Below are positions 52,986-63,765 of a stretch of DNA of 64,000 bases, piece after piece; the first letter of the stretch is position 1; each line of letters starts with the position of its first letter. The DNA comes from Aquarana catesbeiana (lineage: Eukaryota > Chordata > Amphibia > Anura > Ranidae). The position numbers were made by a program, and so were the translations under genes. The stretch is taken from positions 40,619,074 through 40,683,073 of the forward strand of contig NC_133336.1 in NCBI RefSeq assembly GCF_042186555.1. Direction: 5' to 3'. A model generated the notes under the pieces. The model saw only the letters and a list, made by a program, of their open reading frames with translations. It did not search any database and was not told the origin of the DNA.

Positions 52986-53612
52986 AACCCAGCCTTTTTC
53001 AACCAAGGTGCCTTCAGGTTTCTCCATGGGTGCCTTGGCAAAATGCCAAGAAATTGCCAAAAAATTGTATACAAGCCAAACTGCTTGTCAAGTCTGCCTG
53101 GACAAAGCCCTGGGTTTTCATTGTGCATTATTACAACCTTTCAGCTACCGTTGTCCTAACAACCAATGACATCATTTGGTTGATAAGGAGTAAGGCTGGG
53201 TTCATACTGATGTGAATTGGATGTGGATTTCTCCGCGTCCAATTCGCATGACAGGAAAGTGTGATCGACTCTCAATGGAGCCCCTTCACATATCTCCGGG
53301 GCGACTGCAGAGCGTATTGCACTGAGGACCTGTGTCTCTTTGGCTCCCCCACCCATCTCCATCTGCACTGGGGTTCCAATAGCTGCATGAGGGTGAAGTG
53401 AAACACTGGAATACTAGTCTGTACCAGTGTGCAAAGGTGTGTTTTCTTCGGAAGAATAAATCGCCTCTTACATTGGGTGTCCTACATTTGTGTAAGTTAC
53501 TGCATTATGTAAAACCTGTTCGTTTAGCTTTTTACATTTTAGAACGACATGCCTCTGGATTGTGCAAAGTTTTCAAGGATGCCTTGACTAGAAAAAGGTT
53601 GAAAAATACTGG
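52986..53612. mobile_element. Probable hAT-type composite element
   Basis: The left end CCCAGCCTTTTTCAACCAAG is inverted relative to GAAAAAGGTTGAAAAATACT followed by GGGG on the right. The second subterminal block, GGTGCCTT against AAGGATGCCTT, is also inverted. The interior has a CATACTGATGTGAATTGGA-type MITE piece near 53,195-53,290. No target duplication was confirmed. Confidence 0.55.
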
Positions 53613-53792
53613 GGTTGATTTACTAAAACTGGCATGTGCAAAATCTGGTGCAGCTGTGCATAGAAACCAATCGGCTTCCAGATTTTTTTTTTTTGTCAAA
53701 GCTTAATTGAACAAGCTGAAGTTAGAAGCTGATTGGCTACCATGTAGAGCTGCACCAGATTTTGCACACGCCAGTTTTAGTAAATCAACCCC
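53611..53792. mobile_element. MITE (GGGGTTGATTTACT family), copy 3, well conserved
   Basis: Inverted ends GGGGTTGATTTACTAAAACT and AGTTTTAGTAAATCAACCCC are perfect over 20 bp. Arms contain AAAATCTGGTGCAGCTGTGC and GCTGCACCAGATTTTGCACA. It lies at the right edge of the probable hAT composite, sharing the final Gs. Confidence 0.92.
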
Positions 53793-54679
53793 AATATTCT
53801 AACCTACCCCCTATGCTATTTTTTTTTTTTTTTAAATCCGTAGTGAAAAGGTTCCCATTTATCCTGTTTGTGTTTAAATTTCTTTTAATAATTAAGGAGG
53901 AAATAAAAATCTAACTCCTGACCAGAATGGCTTTGGCTGCAAAAACAGATACCGAGTCATGAAGGTGTTAAAAGATTAGGGCGTAGTCAGATCTTGTCTT
54001 TTACAGCCACTACGTCTTCGCAAATAGTGATTTCCCATTTGAACGCACAGGGTCTCTTGTGACCTATATTTGTGGCATCAGGGACCTGTAACCCTTCTAC
54101 TGTTTGTCATATGGATCACTACGCAAAGCTACGTTTTTTTTTTTTTTGTAAGACGTAAGATTCATGGAGCATCACTGCAGAAGTTGCTTATACAGCTAGC
54201 CTGAGAAGTTTACTTTAGTAAGATTGGGGCGGGGGGGGGGGGAGGGAGCTCTCTGTGCCTAATAATCTGGTTGTCTGTTTCAGCAGCAAGTAACCAAATG
54301 TGTGTAGATCTTTTTATTGGATTTAAAAAAGGCTTTCAAAAATAAAGGGCTGATGTTGGCCATGCCCTGGACACTTTCAGTTTAAGGCAAAAATGATTAA
54401 ATGGAACAAGGCTGCTGTTGGTAATGGGATGCCCTAATCTGTTTGGACCATTTTGCAAGTAAAAGCTGAAATGTAAAGTTGACTTCCAGTTAAGTATAAA
54501 AGGGACAAGTAAACAAAGCTTGTTATTCATTGTTAACATCAAGCCTCAACCAATGTAACCTTGCTTATACCAAACCATACCTTGCCAATGCCCCTAGTAG
54601 CTGAAAATAACGTGGATGTAAACCTCAGGCATGAAATATGAACAAAGTATTTCCCTCTATAGTGTGTTCTTAAGAACAC
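53793..54679. other. Intronic stretch with a G-run
   Basis: A G-run is at about 54,228-54,243 and T-runs at 53,820 and 54,135. No exon or complete element was recognised. Confidence 0.35.
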
Positions 54680-54682
54680 TAA

Positions 54683-55108
54683 CGCCCTGTACACACGATA
54701 GGATTTTCCGACTACAAAATCCATGTTTTTTTTCCGACGGATGTTGGCTCAAACTTGTCTTGCATACACACAGTCACACAAAGTTGGTCGGAAATTCCGA
54801 ACGTCAAGAACGCGGTGACGTACACCATGTACGACGAGCCGAGAAAAATTAAGTTCAATCTATCAGTGCGGCTCTTCTGCTTGATTCCGAGCATGCGTGG
54901 CACTTTGTGAGTTGAAATTGTGTACACACGATCAGAATTTCCGACAACGAAATTTGTTGTCGGAAAATTTGAGAACCAGATCTCAAATTTTGTCTGATGG
55001 AAATTCCGATGGAAAATGTCCGATGGAGCCTACACACGGTCGGAATTTACGACAACAAGCTCCCATCAAACATTTTCCGTTGGAAAATCCTATCGTGTGT
55101 ACGGGGCA
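54683..55108. mobile_element. 426-bp TAA-flanked MITE, copy 2 (VRK1 intron 2)
   Basis: TAA lies at 54,680-54,682 and 55,109-55,111. The ends CGCCCTGTACACACGATAGG and CCTATCGTGTGTACGGGGCA are inverted. It matches 12,852-13,277 in reverse orientation and has the same length. Shared blocks include GACGGATGTTGGCTCAAACT and TTGTCTTGCATACACACAGT. Confidence 0.9.
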
Positions 55109-55111
55109 TAA

Positions 55112-56939
55112 GTGTAATTTCTGTATTCTTCTGCTATCGTCATGAACCATTTCTGCCAAGTTTTCCTGACAACAAGAGAAATAATGGTGATGGGGAAGGA
55201 GCTCCAGGTGATTGACAGCCTCAACTCTGTTCCTGTGTGCTGTGTGAAAGTGGGGCCTCCCCTCCAATCAGCTCTCAGAGCTCTGCAGAGTGTAACTTGA
55301 GCTCTTCTCCCCCCATTTTTTTTTTCTAAACTCTCAGAGAAGCTTTATAAATTCTGCACTTTGCATGGATGTAAGCGAAGAAGAATGTAGATAAACGGGT
55401 ACAACTTATGTAGGAGGATTTGTTTAATCTCTGTGTATGACCTGAAGCCAGTCACTGGGGATATGTAGGGGTTTACAAATACTTTAATGAAGCACACTGC
55501 TATTCCAGTGATCACTGCTTGCTCTCGGGTCCTGTGCTGAGCAGCTGGCCTGATGCATTCTGAACACAGAAGGCTGGCTGCTCAGCACGGGTACCAGTTA
55601 GAGAATGCTGTGCATTTTGTGAATGAATGCAAAGCTTTCTCTGATTGGACGAGGTGGAGAGATCAGGCAGTGACATTACCTGAATTTGTCTTTGTATCAT
55701 AGTATCGGCCTTCTGCATCTGCTGTACAGCAGAGCTTTGACTAGAAGCTGCAAAATCAGTATGTTGCAGTTTGTGTGTGGCAGCAAGGAGCATGATGAGG
55801 GAAGAGAGCAATATGAGATGAAGATGAGCTCATCAGTGTATTGGCCTTTCTTGTACTGTTCAGTCACAGTATTGAGGGTACGGGCAAGACCTAGTTGTAA
55901 GATTTAACTCCAGTAGTGTAAAATTGGAACAGTGTCGTGCTAATGTGGTAGAACTGTGTAACCCTCAGAAATACAAATCCTTTGGCAGGTAAACAAGTTC
56001 CCTTATATGTGAACCAATAGTAGAATTGTAGGTGCCGCTCAAGGTTCCCAAAAGGTCCTCTTCTGTAATCTACCACTGGGAGTGCGGGCAAGGATGGAGC
56101 TCTTCCCAGCTCCAGATATTGATACAAAGGAAATAAAGGTCTTATAAGCTACATATCACTACCACGTGTATAGAGTGTGAAACAGCCTCAGCCTGGGCTC
56201 CAACCAGGCCCTGCCCCCGGGGCTTATTTAGTATATTTTCATTTGTGTTTGCCTGGAGTTCAACTATAAACTGGGCTTAAAGCATGCAGGTTTGTGTGTT
56301 TAATGCGTTGACACCTTCTCTTTTTATTTTTATGCACGAAAGTGATAATAAAGTCCTTTTTATTAAAAAAAAAAAAAAAACAAACCATTGTGCAATGGTT
56401 TTGCACAGAGCAGCTTGCTATGGGGGCACTCAAGCCATTCAGACACAGAGCTGCAGCTCGGCCCCACCCCCCCATTCTCCACATTGGCTCACTGACTTTG
56501 ACTGCAGTGGGAGCCAATGGCGCCCGCTGTGTTTCTCAGCCTGTCAGGAGGGAATGTCCCGGACAGCTCTCCAGGCTCTCATCCACATCGCTGGATCAAA
56601 ATGGGGCTCGGGTTAGGGGGGCTGCTGCACACAGGTTTTTTTATCTTAATGCATATATATTAAAAAAAAAAAAAAAAAAACCTTTTGCATTTAAGAACCA
56701 CTTTAATTTGTTTGAGCTTAAAAATGCTTGCTCATGCTAAACAAATGAAATGTGCATTTTTGTTTTCTGCACACTGTGCTGGAGTGCATTGATATAAATT
56801 ACTTTGAAAAGATATATTGCAGTTACCGTGCAGTAGATAGGTTCATGTACCTCCTAGAAGCTGCACCTGTTTTTAAGACTTTAGCCTTCTACACTCTGTT
56901 GAAGCAGATGCCTGGATATTAATGGAAAAGTGGGTTTCC
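55112..56939. other. Intronic stretch; possible TTAA element near 56.3-56.7 kb
   Basis: TTAA at 56,277-56,280 and 56,703-56,706 bracket a stretch with A-runs at about 56,367 and 56,662, but its ends pair poorly. A GCAGCTGGCCTGATGCATTC block at about 55,540 is repeated inverted nearby. No exon was recognised. Confidence 0.35.
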
Positions 56940-56943
56940 TTAA

Positions 56944-57649
56944 CCACCTCAACACAGGGCACTTACACCCCCTTTCCTGCCCAAGCCATATTTCAGCGCT
57001 GTCACACTTTTGAATGATAATTGCGCAGTCATGCTACACTGTAACCATGTGAAATTGTTATCATTTTCTTCACACAAATGGAGCTTTCTTTTGGTGGTAT
57101 TTAATCACTCCTGGGTTTTTTATTTTTTTCCTAAAAAAAAAAAAAAAGTTTTTCTTAGTTTGTCAGTAAGTTTTGTAAATAAGTAATTTTTCTCCTTCAC
57201 TCATGGGCACTGATGGAGGCACAAATATGCCACACTTATGGGCACTGATAGGCGGTACTGATGGGTGGCACTGATGGGCAGCATTGGTAGCCAGCACTGA
57301 CTGGCATCACTAATGGCCACTGATTGCTGGCACTTGTGGGCACTGATTGCTGGCACTGGTGGGCACTAATTGTAATCAGGGCACTGATGATCTGTGCCCT
57401 GATTACATTCCTAGCTGTCCCCTGTGAGGAGATGCTGCTGATCGGCTCTCCTTTCACTCAGTGGGAGGTGAGGAGCGCCGATTACTGGCATCTCCGTATT
57501 TTCATGTGACCGGCTCTCTTTACACAGATCGGGGTCACGCCGTGTCCTAGCAACACGGCGCAGTTGTTCTGGGAGGCCGTCATGACGTCCACCCAGAACG
57601 AGTGCCGCACCGACCAGCCGTCATTTGACGGTGGGCGGGCGACAAGTGG
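56944..57649 (+). mobile_element. Long TTAA element, copy K
   Basis: TTAA flanks are at 56,940-56,943 and 57,650-57,653. Ends CCACCTCAACACAGGGCACT and GGGCGGGCGACAAGTGG. An irregular GGCACTGAT/GCTGGCACT tandem block spans about 57,200-57,370. Landmarks GATAATTGCGCAGTCATGC and AATGGAGCTTTCTTTTGGTG are present. It resembles copy I at 36,875 in reverse. Confidence 0.83.
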
Positions 57650-57942
57650 TTAAATTTAATTTCATATTCGTGCACCTGAATTTGACCTTAGTCTCTGTAC
57701 TGCATGATTGGAGTGTGAGAAAAAAGTGCAAGGAACCCAATCAGTTCATGTGCTGACAAGAAGCATGTGGACAGGAAGAGAAAACGGTCAGAGAAATTAA
57801 ATAAACACTGTGCTGCTTCTCCTTTCCTGTCCAGTTCTGTCAGCTGTTACCAATCATTGTCTACTCAAATGCTCCAGATGTTACAACTGTATATCTGCCT
57901 ACGTGGACAGATGTTTTCATCTTACCCTTGTGTGCTCCTTAA

Positions 57943-58568
57943 AGTGGATGTAAACCCGAAAAAATATTTTTTTAATTAAGGCTTGCACCTTGTACAGTAT
58001 CGGATTTCATGTCATCTATGCCCAGTCTTGCCACGAAGAGTCAATCTAGCTCTCAGTCCTCTTATCTTTTTTTCCGTGAGATAAAAACTGACAGAGAAAT
58101 GTCCATTTCTCCCCTTTGCTGTGAGTGACACGTGATTTACATATCTCATGCACAAGTGTGAGAGAGGCATTCTGTGTACTTCAGATCCCCTCCTCCTTTC
58201 TTCTCCAGCTTTTCCAGGATTGGCTGCTCCACACCTCTGCATGATTGGGCATGCTGAAGTCATGTGGTGACTTTACTGGGTTTTGACTGGATGTTAGTGA
58301 TCATGGGGCATTATCCACAAGACCAGCAGAAGTTCAGTGTAAGAAATATCGATGCCTGTCCAAGGGGAGTGTAGAGGTGTGTGGGGAGTCTGACATCACA
58401 ACTCCACCCACTGAGCTCCTGACAACAGACCCGCCCACAGAATCTGCAGTTTTTCGGGTCTCATAACGCAGAGGGGAGACATTTGATACATGCAGGAGGC
58501 ATGTATATCCTTATAGATAACCACTATGGCAGTAGTTTAGAAAGGATGAGAGTGGGTTTACATCCACT
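57943..58568. mobile_element. TTAA element (AGTGGATGTAAACCC family)
   Basis: TTAA flanks lie at 57,939-57,942 and 58,569-58,572. The 15-bp inverted ends AGTGGATGTAAACCC and GGGTTTACATCCACT are perfect. 626 bp, non-coding. Confidence 0.92.
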
Positions 58569-58619
58569 TTAATGTCAAAGGTGTGGATTCTCCACGTGTG
58601 TACATCCAAAGGTGTTTAA

Positions 58620-60435
58620 CCTCTTGCTGACCAGCCGCCGCCTTTATACTGAGGCAGAATGGCACGGGCAGGCAAATCGCCGTCATGTTACGCCGCTCCT
58701 TTAGGCCCCCGGAGCCGATGCGAGTGCCCGGCTGTCTCGATGACCGCTGGGCTCCCGCGATCGCTCGTAACACGGCGAGAACCGGGAGAGATCCCGGTTC
58801 GCTGAGGGGAGAAGTGACAGATCGTCTGTTCATGCAAAGTATGAACAGAGATCTGTCATCTCCCCTAGACAGTCCCCTTCAGTTAGAACAAACATTAGGG
58901 AACATGATTAACCCCTTGATCGCCCCTAGTGTTAACCCCTTCACTGCCAGTGAGATTTTTACAGTAATCAATGCATTTTTATAGCACTGATTGTGTATTA
59001 ACCGGTTCCCGACTGGCGCACGCCGATGTACGTCGGCAGAATGGCACGGCTGGGCAAATGGGCGTACCTGTACGTCCATTTGAATTCCCCGTCGTGCCAT
59101 TGTGTGTGCGCGCGCCGGCCAGGAGCTCCGTGAGTCGGGTCGTGGGTCCCGTGGACTCGATCGCCGCGGGGATACCCGCGATCGCCTCACGAAGAGGACA
59201 AATGGGGAGATGCCGTTGTAAACAGCATCTCCCTGTTCTGCCTAGTGACAAGTGTCACTCGATCTCTGCTCCCTGTCATCGGAGCAGAGATCAGTGACGT
59301 CACCCACACAGCCCATCCCCCTACAGTTAGTAATCACTCCCTAGGACACACTTAACCCCTCCCCGCCCCCTAGTGGTTAACCCCTTCACTGCCAGTGTCA
59401 TTTACACAGTAATCAGTGCATTTTTAATCGCACTGATCGCTGTATAAATGACAATGGTCCCAAAAATGTCCGACATGTCCGCCATAACGTCGCATTCACA
59501 ATAAAAATCGCTGATCGCAGCCATTACTAGTAAAAAAAAAAAATTATTAATAAAAATGCCATAAAACTATCCCCTATTTAGTAAACACTATAACGTTTGT
59601 GCAAACCAATTAATAAACGCTTATTGCGATTTTTTTTTTTTTTTTCCCAAAAATATGTAGAAGAATATGATCGCCCTAAACTGAAGAAAAAAAATGTTTT
59701 TTTTATATATTTTTGGGGGATATTTATTATAGCAAAATGTAAAAAATGCTTTTTTTCAAAATTGTCGCTCTTATTTTGTTTATAGCGCAAAAAATAAAAA
59801 TCGCAGAGGCGATCAAATACCACCAAAAGAAAGCTCTATTTGTGGGAAAAAAAGAACGTCAATTTTGTTTGGGAGCCACATTGCATGACCGCGCAATTGT
59901 CAGTTAAAGCGACGCAGTGCCAAATCGCAAAAAACGCACTGGTCAGGAAGGGGGTAAATCCTTCCAGGGCTGAAGTAGTTAATGCCAATGGTCCCAAAAA
60001 TGTGTCAAAATTGTCCAATAAAAATCGCAGATCACCGCCATTACTAGTAAAAAAAAATTATAAAAATGCTATAACTTTTGCTCAAACCAATCAATATACG
60101 CTTTATTGCGATTTTTATTACAAAAAATATGTAGAAGAATACATATCTGCCTAAACTGAGAAAAAAAATAGCTTAAAAAAAAAAAAGGGATATTTATTAT
60201 AGCAAAAAGTACAGAATATTGTGTGTTTTTTGTTTTTTTTTATCATGCAAAAAATAAAAACCGCAGAGATGATCAAATACCACCAAAAGAAAGCTCTATT
60301 TGTGGGGGAAAAAAGGACGTCAATTTTGTTTGGGTACAACGTCACACGACCGCGCAATTGTCAGAGTGACGCAGTGCCGAATCGCAAAAAGTGCTCTGGT
60401 CAGAAAGGGGGTAAAATCTTCCGGGGCTGAATCGG
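58620..60435 (+). mobile_element. Long TTAA element, copy L, split by copy M
   Basis: TTAA flanks are at 58,616-58,619 and 60,436-60,439. The left part runs CCTCTTGCTGACCAGCCGCC to ATAGCACTGATTGTGTA. The right part resumes at 59,979 with TTAATGCCAATGGTCCCAAA and ends CTTCCGGGGCTGAATCGG. The two halves are consecutive in the family; 977 bp of another copy separates them. Confidence 0.9.
59002..59978 (+). mobile_element. Long TTAA element, copy M, inserted into copy L
   Basis: TTAA on both sides (58,998-59,001 and 59,979-59,982). Ends CCGGTTCCCGACTGGCGCAC and CTTCCAGGGCTGAAGTAG. This is the most complete copy, with CAGAATGGCACGGCTGGGCA, a CG-rich block at 59,100-59,200, AACCAATTAATAAACGCTTA and GAGCCACATTGCATGACCGC. 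Confidence 0.9.
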
Positions 60436-60439
60436 TTAA

Positions 60440-61368
60440 CCACTTCCCTACCCGCCCATAGACATATGACATCTGCAGATGGGATCTCCCATCCTGGGCA
60501 GGCGTCATATAATGTCCTAGCGGGAATTGGGGGCGCGCATGCCGCGTCACTGAGGAGCGGATGCGTGTGCCCAGCGGCCGCAATGACTGGCGGGCACTCG
60601 CCTTCGCTCGTTACAGAGCAGGACTGTGGATCTGTGTGTGTGTAAACAGACAGATCAACGTCATGTCAGGGGAGAGGAGACTGATCGTGTTGCCCCCCCC
60701 CCCAAGTCAGTCCCCTCCCCCCACAGTTAGAATCACTCCCTAGGTAACAAATTTAACCCCTTGACCGCCCCCTAGTATTAACTCCCTCCCTGCCAGTGAC
60801 ATTGATACAGTAATCAGTGCATTTTTATAGAATGTAATGTGAATGGTTCCAAAATAGTGTCTGATCTGTCCGCCGCAATGTCAGTCATGATAAAAATCGC
60901 AGATCGCCGCCATTGCTAGTAAAAAAAAAAAATAATAAAAATGCCATAAATCTAGCCCCTATTTTGTAGACGCTATAACTTTTGCGCCAAACCAATCAAT
61001 ATACGCTTATTGCAATTTTTTTTCCAAAAATCTGTAGAAGAATACATATCGGCCTAAACTTAGAAAAAAAATTTAAAAAAAACATATATTTATTATATTT
61101 ATATAAAAGATATTTATTATAGCAAAGAGTAAAGAAGTGTTTTTTTTATTTTTTTCCAAACTTGTCGCTCTTCTTTTGTTTTATAGCGCAAAAAAAAAAA
61201 CTGCAGAGATGATCAAATACCACCAAAATAAAGCTCTATTTGTGGGGGGGGGGGGGGGGAATATCATATGAGTATAGTGTTGCATGACCGCGCAATAGTC
61301 ATTCAAAATGTTAGTGCTGAAAATTGGCCTGGGCAGGAAGGGTGTGAAAATGCCCTGTATTGAAGTGG
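60440..61368 (+). mobile_element. Long TTAA element, copy N, abutting copy L
   Basis: It shares TTAA 60,436-60,439 with copy L and ends at TTAA 61,369-61,372. Ends CCACTTCCCTACCCGCCC and CCCTGTATTGAAGTGG. Landmarks GAATCACTCCCTAGGTAACA, AACCAATCAATATACGCTTA and GTGTTGCATGACCGCGCAAT are present. A G-run is at about 61,243-61,259. It ends 81 bp before VRK1 exon 3. Confidence 0.88.
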
Positions 61369-61449
61369 TTAAACAATTATGTTTTTGTATAATTATGTGT
61401 ATACACTTGTTTTAATGTCCACAATTTTTTTATTTATTTTTTAAACCAG

Positions 61450-61505
61450 CTAATGAAAACTCCTCCAAGACGGTTGGATCAGATGCTCCATATGTCATAA
61501 AAGTG
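61450..61505 (+). CDS. VRK1: VRK1 exon 3 (residues 57-75)
   Basis: The acceptor TTTTTTAAACCAG ends at 61,449. With the single base from exon 2 the 56-bp exon encodes ANENSSKTVGSDAPYVIKV. Lys74 in VIKV is the conserved ATP-contacting lysine of kinase subdomain II. The donor AAAGTG|GTAAGA follows at 61,505/61,506, in phase 0. The exon length and the VGSDAP block match vertebrate VRK1. Confidence 0.97.
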
Positions 61506-61902
61506 GTAAGATTTTAGTAAAAACCTCCTTCTTCTTTTTTTTTTTTTTTATTTTTTTATTTTTTATTTTTTTGCGGTTTTTAGTGACAGGGGCTTGGAGG
61601 GGGAGACAGCTGGGCTTTTCCCATTCTAGGGGTTCCTAGCTCAGGCACCCTCACTCCCGTATTTTCCTTTGGCTCCTTCTCTATGGGAGGAGAAACTACC
61701 ATATCCGCTTGTAATATTTTCTTTAATATTTGGCTGTCACTGAAGCCGTGGGACTCCAAAGGGGGGCAGATACATACCTGGAAGCCATAGTTCATGTCAG
61801 CAGAATTGTGAGGATGCCAACTCCACATTGCGATGAAATATATTTTTTTGTGAACTTTTCACTTTTATGATCTCCTTTTACATGGGTATCTAAAGGCGAA
61901 AA
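61506..61902. other. VRK1 intron 3, first part
   Basis: A T-rich run lies at about 61,533-61,575. A minus-strand open frame of 82 codons at 61,580-61,828 has no family I recognise. Confidence 0.35.
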
Positions 61903-61906
61903 TTAA

Positions 61907-62395
61907 AGGAAAAGTTCACCTCCTGCTTTTAGAATGGAACTTGTAACATATTCCCACTCCTGCAGCCTCTCCCCAATCCCCCTTCTAATTGTAACAGCAG
62001 GCCGGGGTTCTTCTCCCCGCATCCGCTGTCACAATTTGACAAGCATGCAGCTGTGCGGGGTTCCGCCCACATGGCCGCATCATTCATTCACAGAGTTTTG
62101 TGAATGAACTACCGAAATCCTTTGCAGCTGACAGCTTGTAGTTTCAATGAACTACCAGGCCACTGATGAGCACTCTATGTAGTTCAATGATGCTTCCTGT
62201 TGTTTAGTAACTATGATGTATGGGCAGACAGCTACAGTCTGCAGGAACCTGATATTGCTGCAGATCAGAAGTGCAAAGCTTTACAGACTCCTAATAACAA
62301 AAAAAGAAATGCTTTTTTTATTTTTTTTTAACTAGACTTACTAGCTGGAAGACCCTGCTAAGCTGTAATTTAGTAGAGAAGGGGGTGAACTAGAT
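61907..62395. mobile_element. Possible TTAA element (AGGAAAAGTTCACC)
   Basis: The left flank is TTAA (61,903-61,906) with AGGAAAAGTTCACCTCC. The right end is approximated by AGAAGGGGGTGAACT near 62,376-62,391, without a clean TTAA. Non-coding. Confidence 0.5.
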
Positions 62396-62454
62396 GGGGA
62401 AAAAAAATGAACCCTTGTTTTGGACACAAATTGAAATATGTTTTTAAATTGTAG

Positions 62455-62524
62455 GAACCGAGCGATAATGGGCCCCTATTCTCAGAGTTGAAATTCTACA
62501 TGCGTGCTGCGAAGCCAGAAATGA
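62455..62524 (+). CDS. VRK1: VRK1 exon 4 (residues 76-98, partial codon)
   Basis: The acceptor TTTTTAAATTGTAG ends at 62,454. The 70-bp exon encodes EPSDNGPLFSELKF and YMRAAKPEM plus one base. SDNGPLFxELKFY is a hallmark of VRK proteins; Glu86 probably forms the helix-C salt bridge with Lys74. The donor GAAATGA|GTAAGT is at 62,524/62,525. The next exon lies beyond the window. Confidence 0.97.
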
Positions 62525-63500
62525 GTAAGTCTAGCTCATTTGTTACATAAACCAGATGACTAGTAGTTATGTTTATAGCTTAGTTTTTGAGGGGTATTTA
62601 ATTTGGACGTTCTAGGGTCTGCCCTTGACTAGAAGCTCTATGCATGACATGTTTTTGAATTTGCTTGGACACCTAACATATAGACTATGTTACTGTACAC
62701 AGAACCTGCCTCTGCAGATGCCAGCTTGTACATTTTGTTTGTATGGTACGATAGAATATCAATTTAAAGAATTAGCTGCACCATCCAGAGCTTATTATAT
62801 TGGACTGTAAACTCTGTTAGGCAGTGGCATGTTATAAATGAGCTCTCCTTACTTGATGTCATATTAGTGACATCCATGGTACAAGAGACTGCCTGTTTTA
62901 AAATGCTTAGTGGAAAAAGACAGCCACATACTTAAACGGATTTCATATTATAATGGAGCCTTAGAGATTGCTCTCTAGTTATAAAGAAACATTTAAAACC
63001 TTCCCCTGTGTTTCAGGTGACTGTTGGAGGCTTTCCAAATGTTACAAGGGACTGTTAAAGCCTGCTGCCATGTTTTGGGATACAAAGGCCCCGCTCCCAT
63101 CCCGCCGCTCCCACTGTCATGCATTTTTCCTTCTGTTTTGTTTATGCTCTTTAACGTCCTTTTTAGTGTGTTTTTTCATGCACGTCCGTAGACTTCAATG
63201 GGCCATAAAAACGCAGGTAAATGCATATACTATTGGACATGCCTAATTTTTTTAGAACACAGCACGCAAATGTGAAAGACCTCCTTGGCATTTTCATGAA
63301 ACATGCATTTCTATGGGCTGCAGAATACAAATCAGGTGTGAACCAGAGTTTTTAATGTTGCCATGTTAGAAACTATCCACATGTTTCAGGAGGATGCTAA
63401 TGAGTTATTCATTCTTTATTGGAAAGTGCACAGGGAAGCTTTTCTTGGGTGGCTAAATCGCATATCGCCCCCCCCCCCCCCCCCCCCATAGAGTGCCAAA
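62525..63500. other. VRK1 intron 4, no feature apart from a C-run
   Basis: No further VRK1 exon was found. A poly-C run is at about 63,469-63,487. Around 63,035-63,345 is a possible degraded MITE whose right part reads CAGGTGTGAACCAG. Confidence 0.4.
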
Positions 63501-63503
63501 TTA

Positions 63504-63765
63504 GCCCCCGTTCACACAGGTGCAACTTCAGGTGCGACTTACAATTCGCATCTAATGTCTTTCTATGGCACCGTCTTAATTGGAGCGATTTAAAAAATAG
63601 TTCTGCACTATTTTTGGCGATTTTTCATGCGCAACTTGCATTGACATTTGTGCTTGAAATCGTACAGATGTCGGCAAGCCCTAGGTGAAGTCGCACTGTC
63701 CTGCGACTTTGAAATCACTCTGAAGTAGCATGATTTCAAAGCTGCATTCAGTGTAAATGGGGGGC
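63504..63765. mobile_element. MITE (GCCCCCGTTCACAC), TTA-flanked
   Basis: TTA lies on both sides (63,501-63,503 and 63,766-63,768). The ends GCCCCCGTTCACACAGGTGC and CAGTGTAAATGGGGGGC are inverted. Interior blocks TTCTGCACTATTTTTGGCGA and CGTACAGATGTCGGCAAG match the family at 13,838 and 27,678. Confidence 0.88.

Noticed and set aside
63000..63060. Possible VRK1 exon 5 after a CAG at about 63,017
   Set aside because: The following sequence does not encode the expected VRK continuation after KPEM (an IQKW-like segment), so no exon is called.
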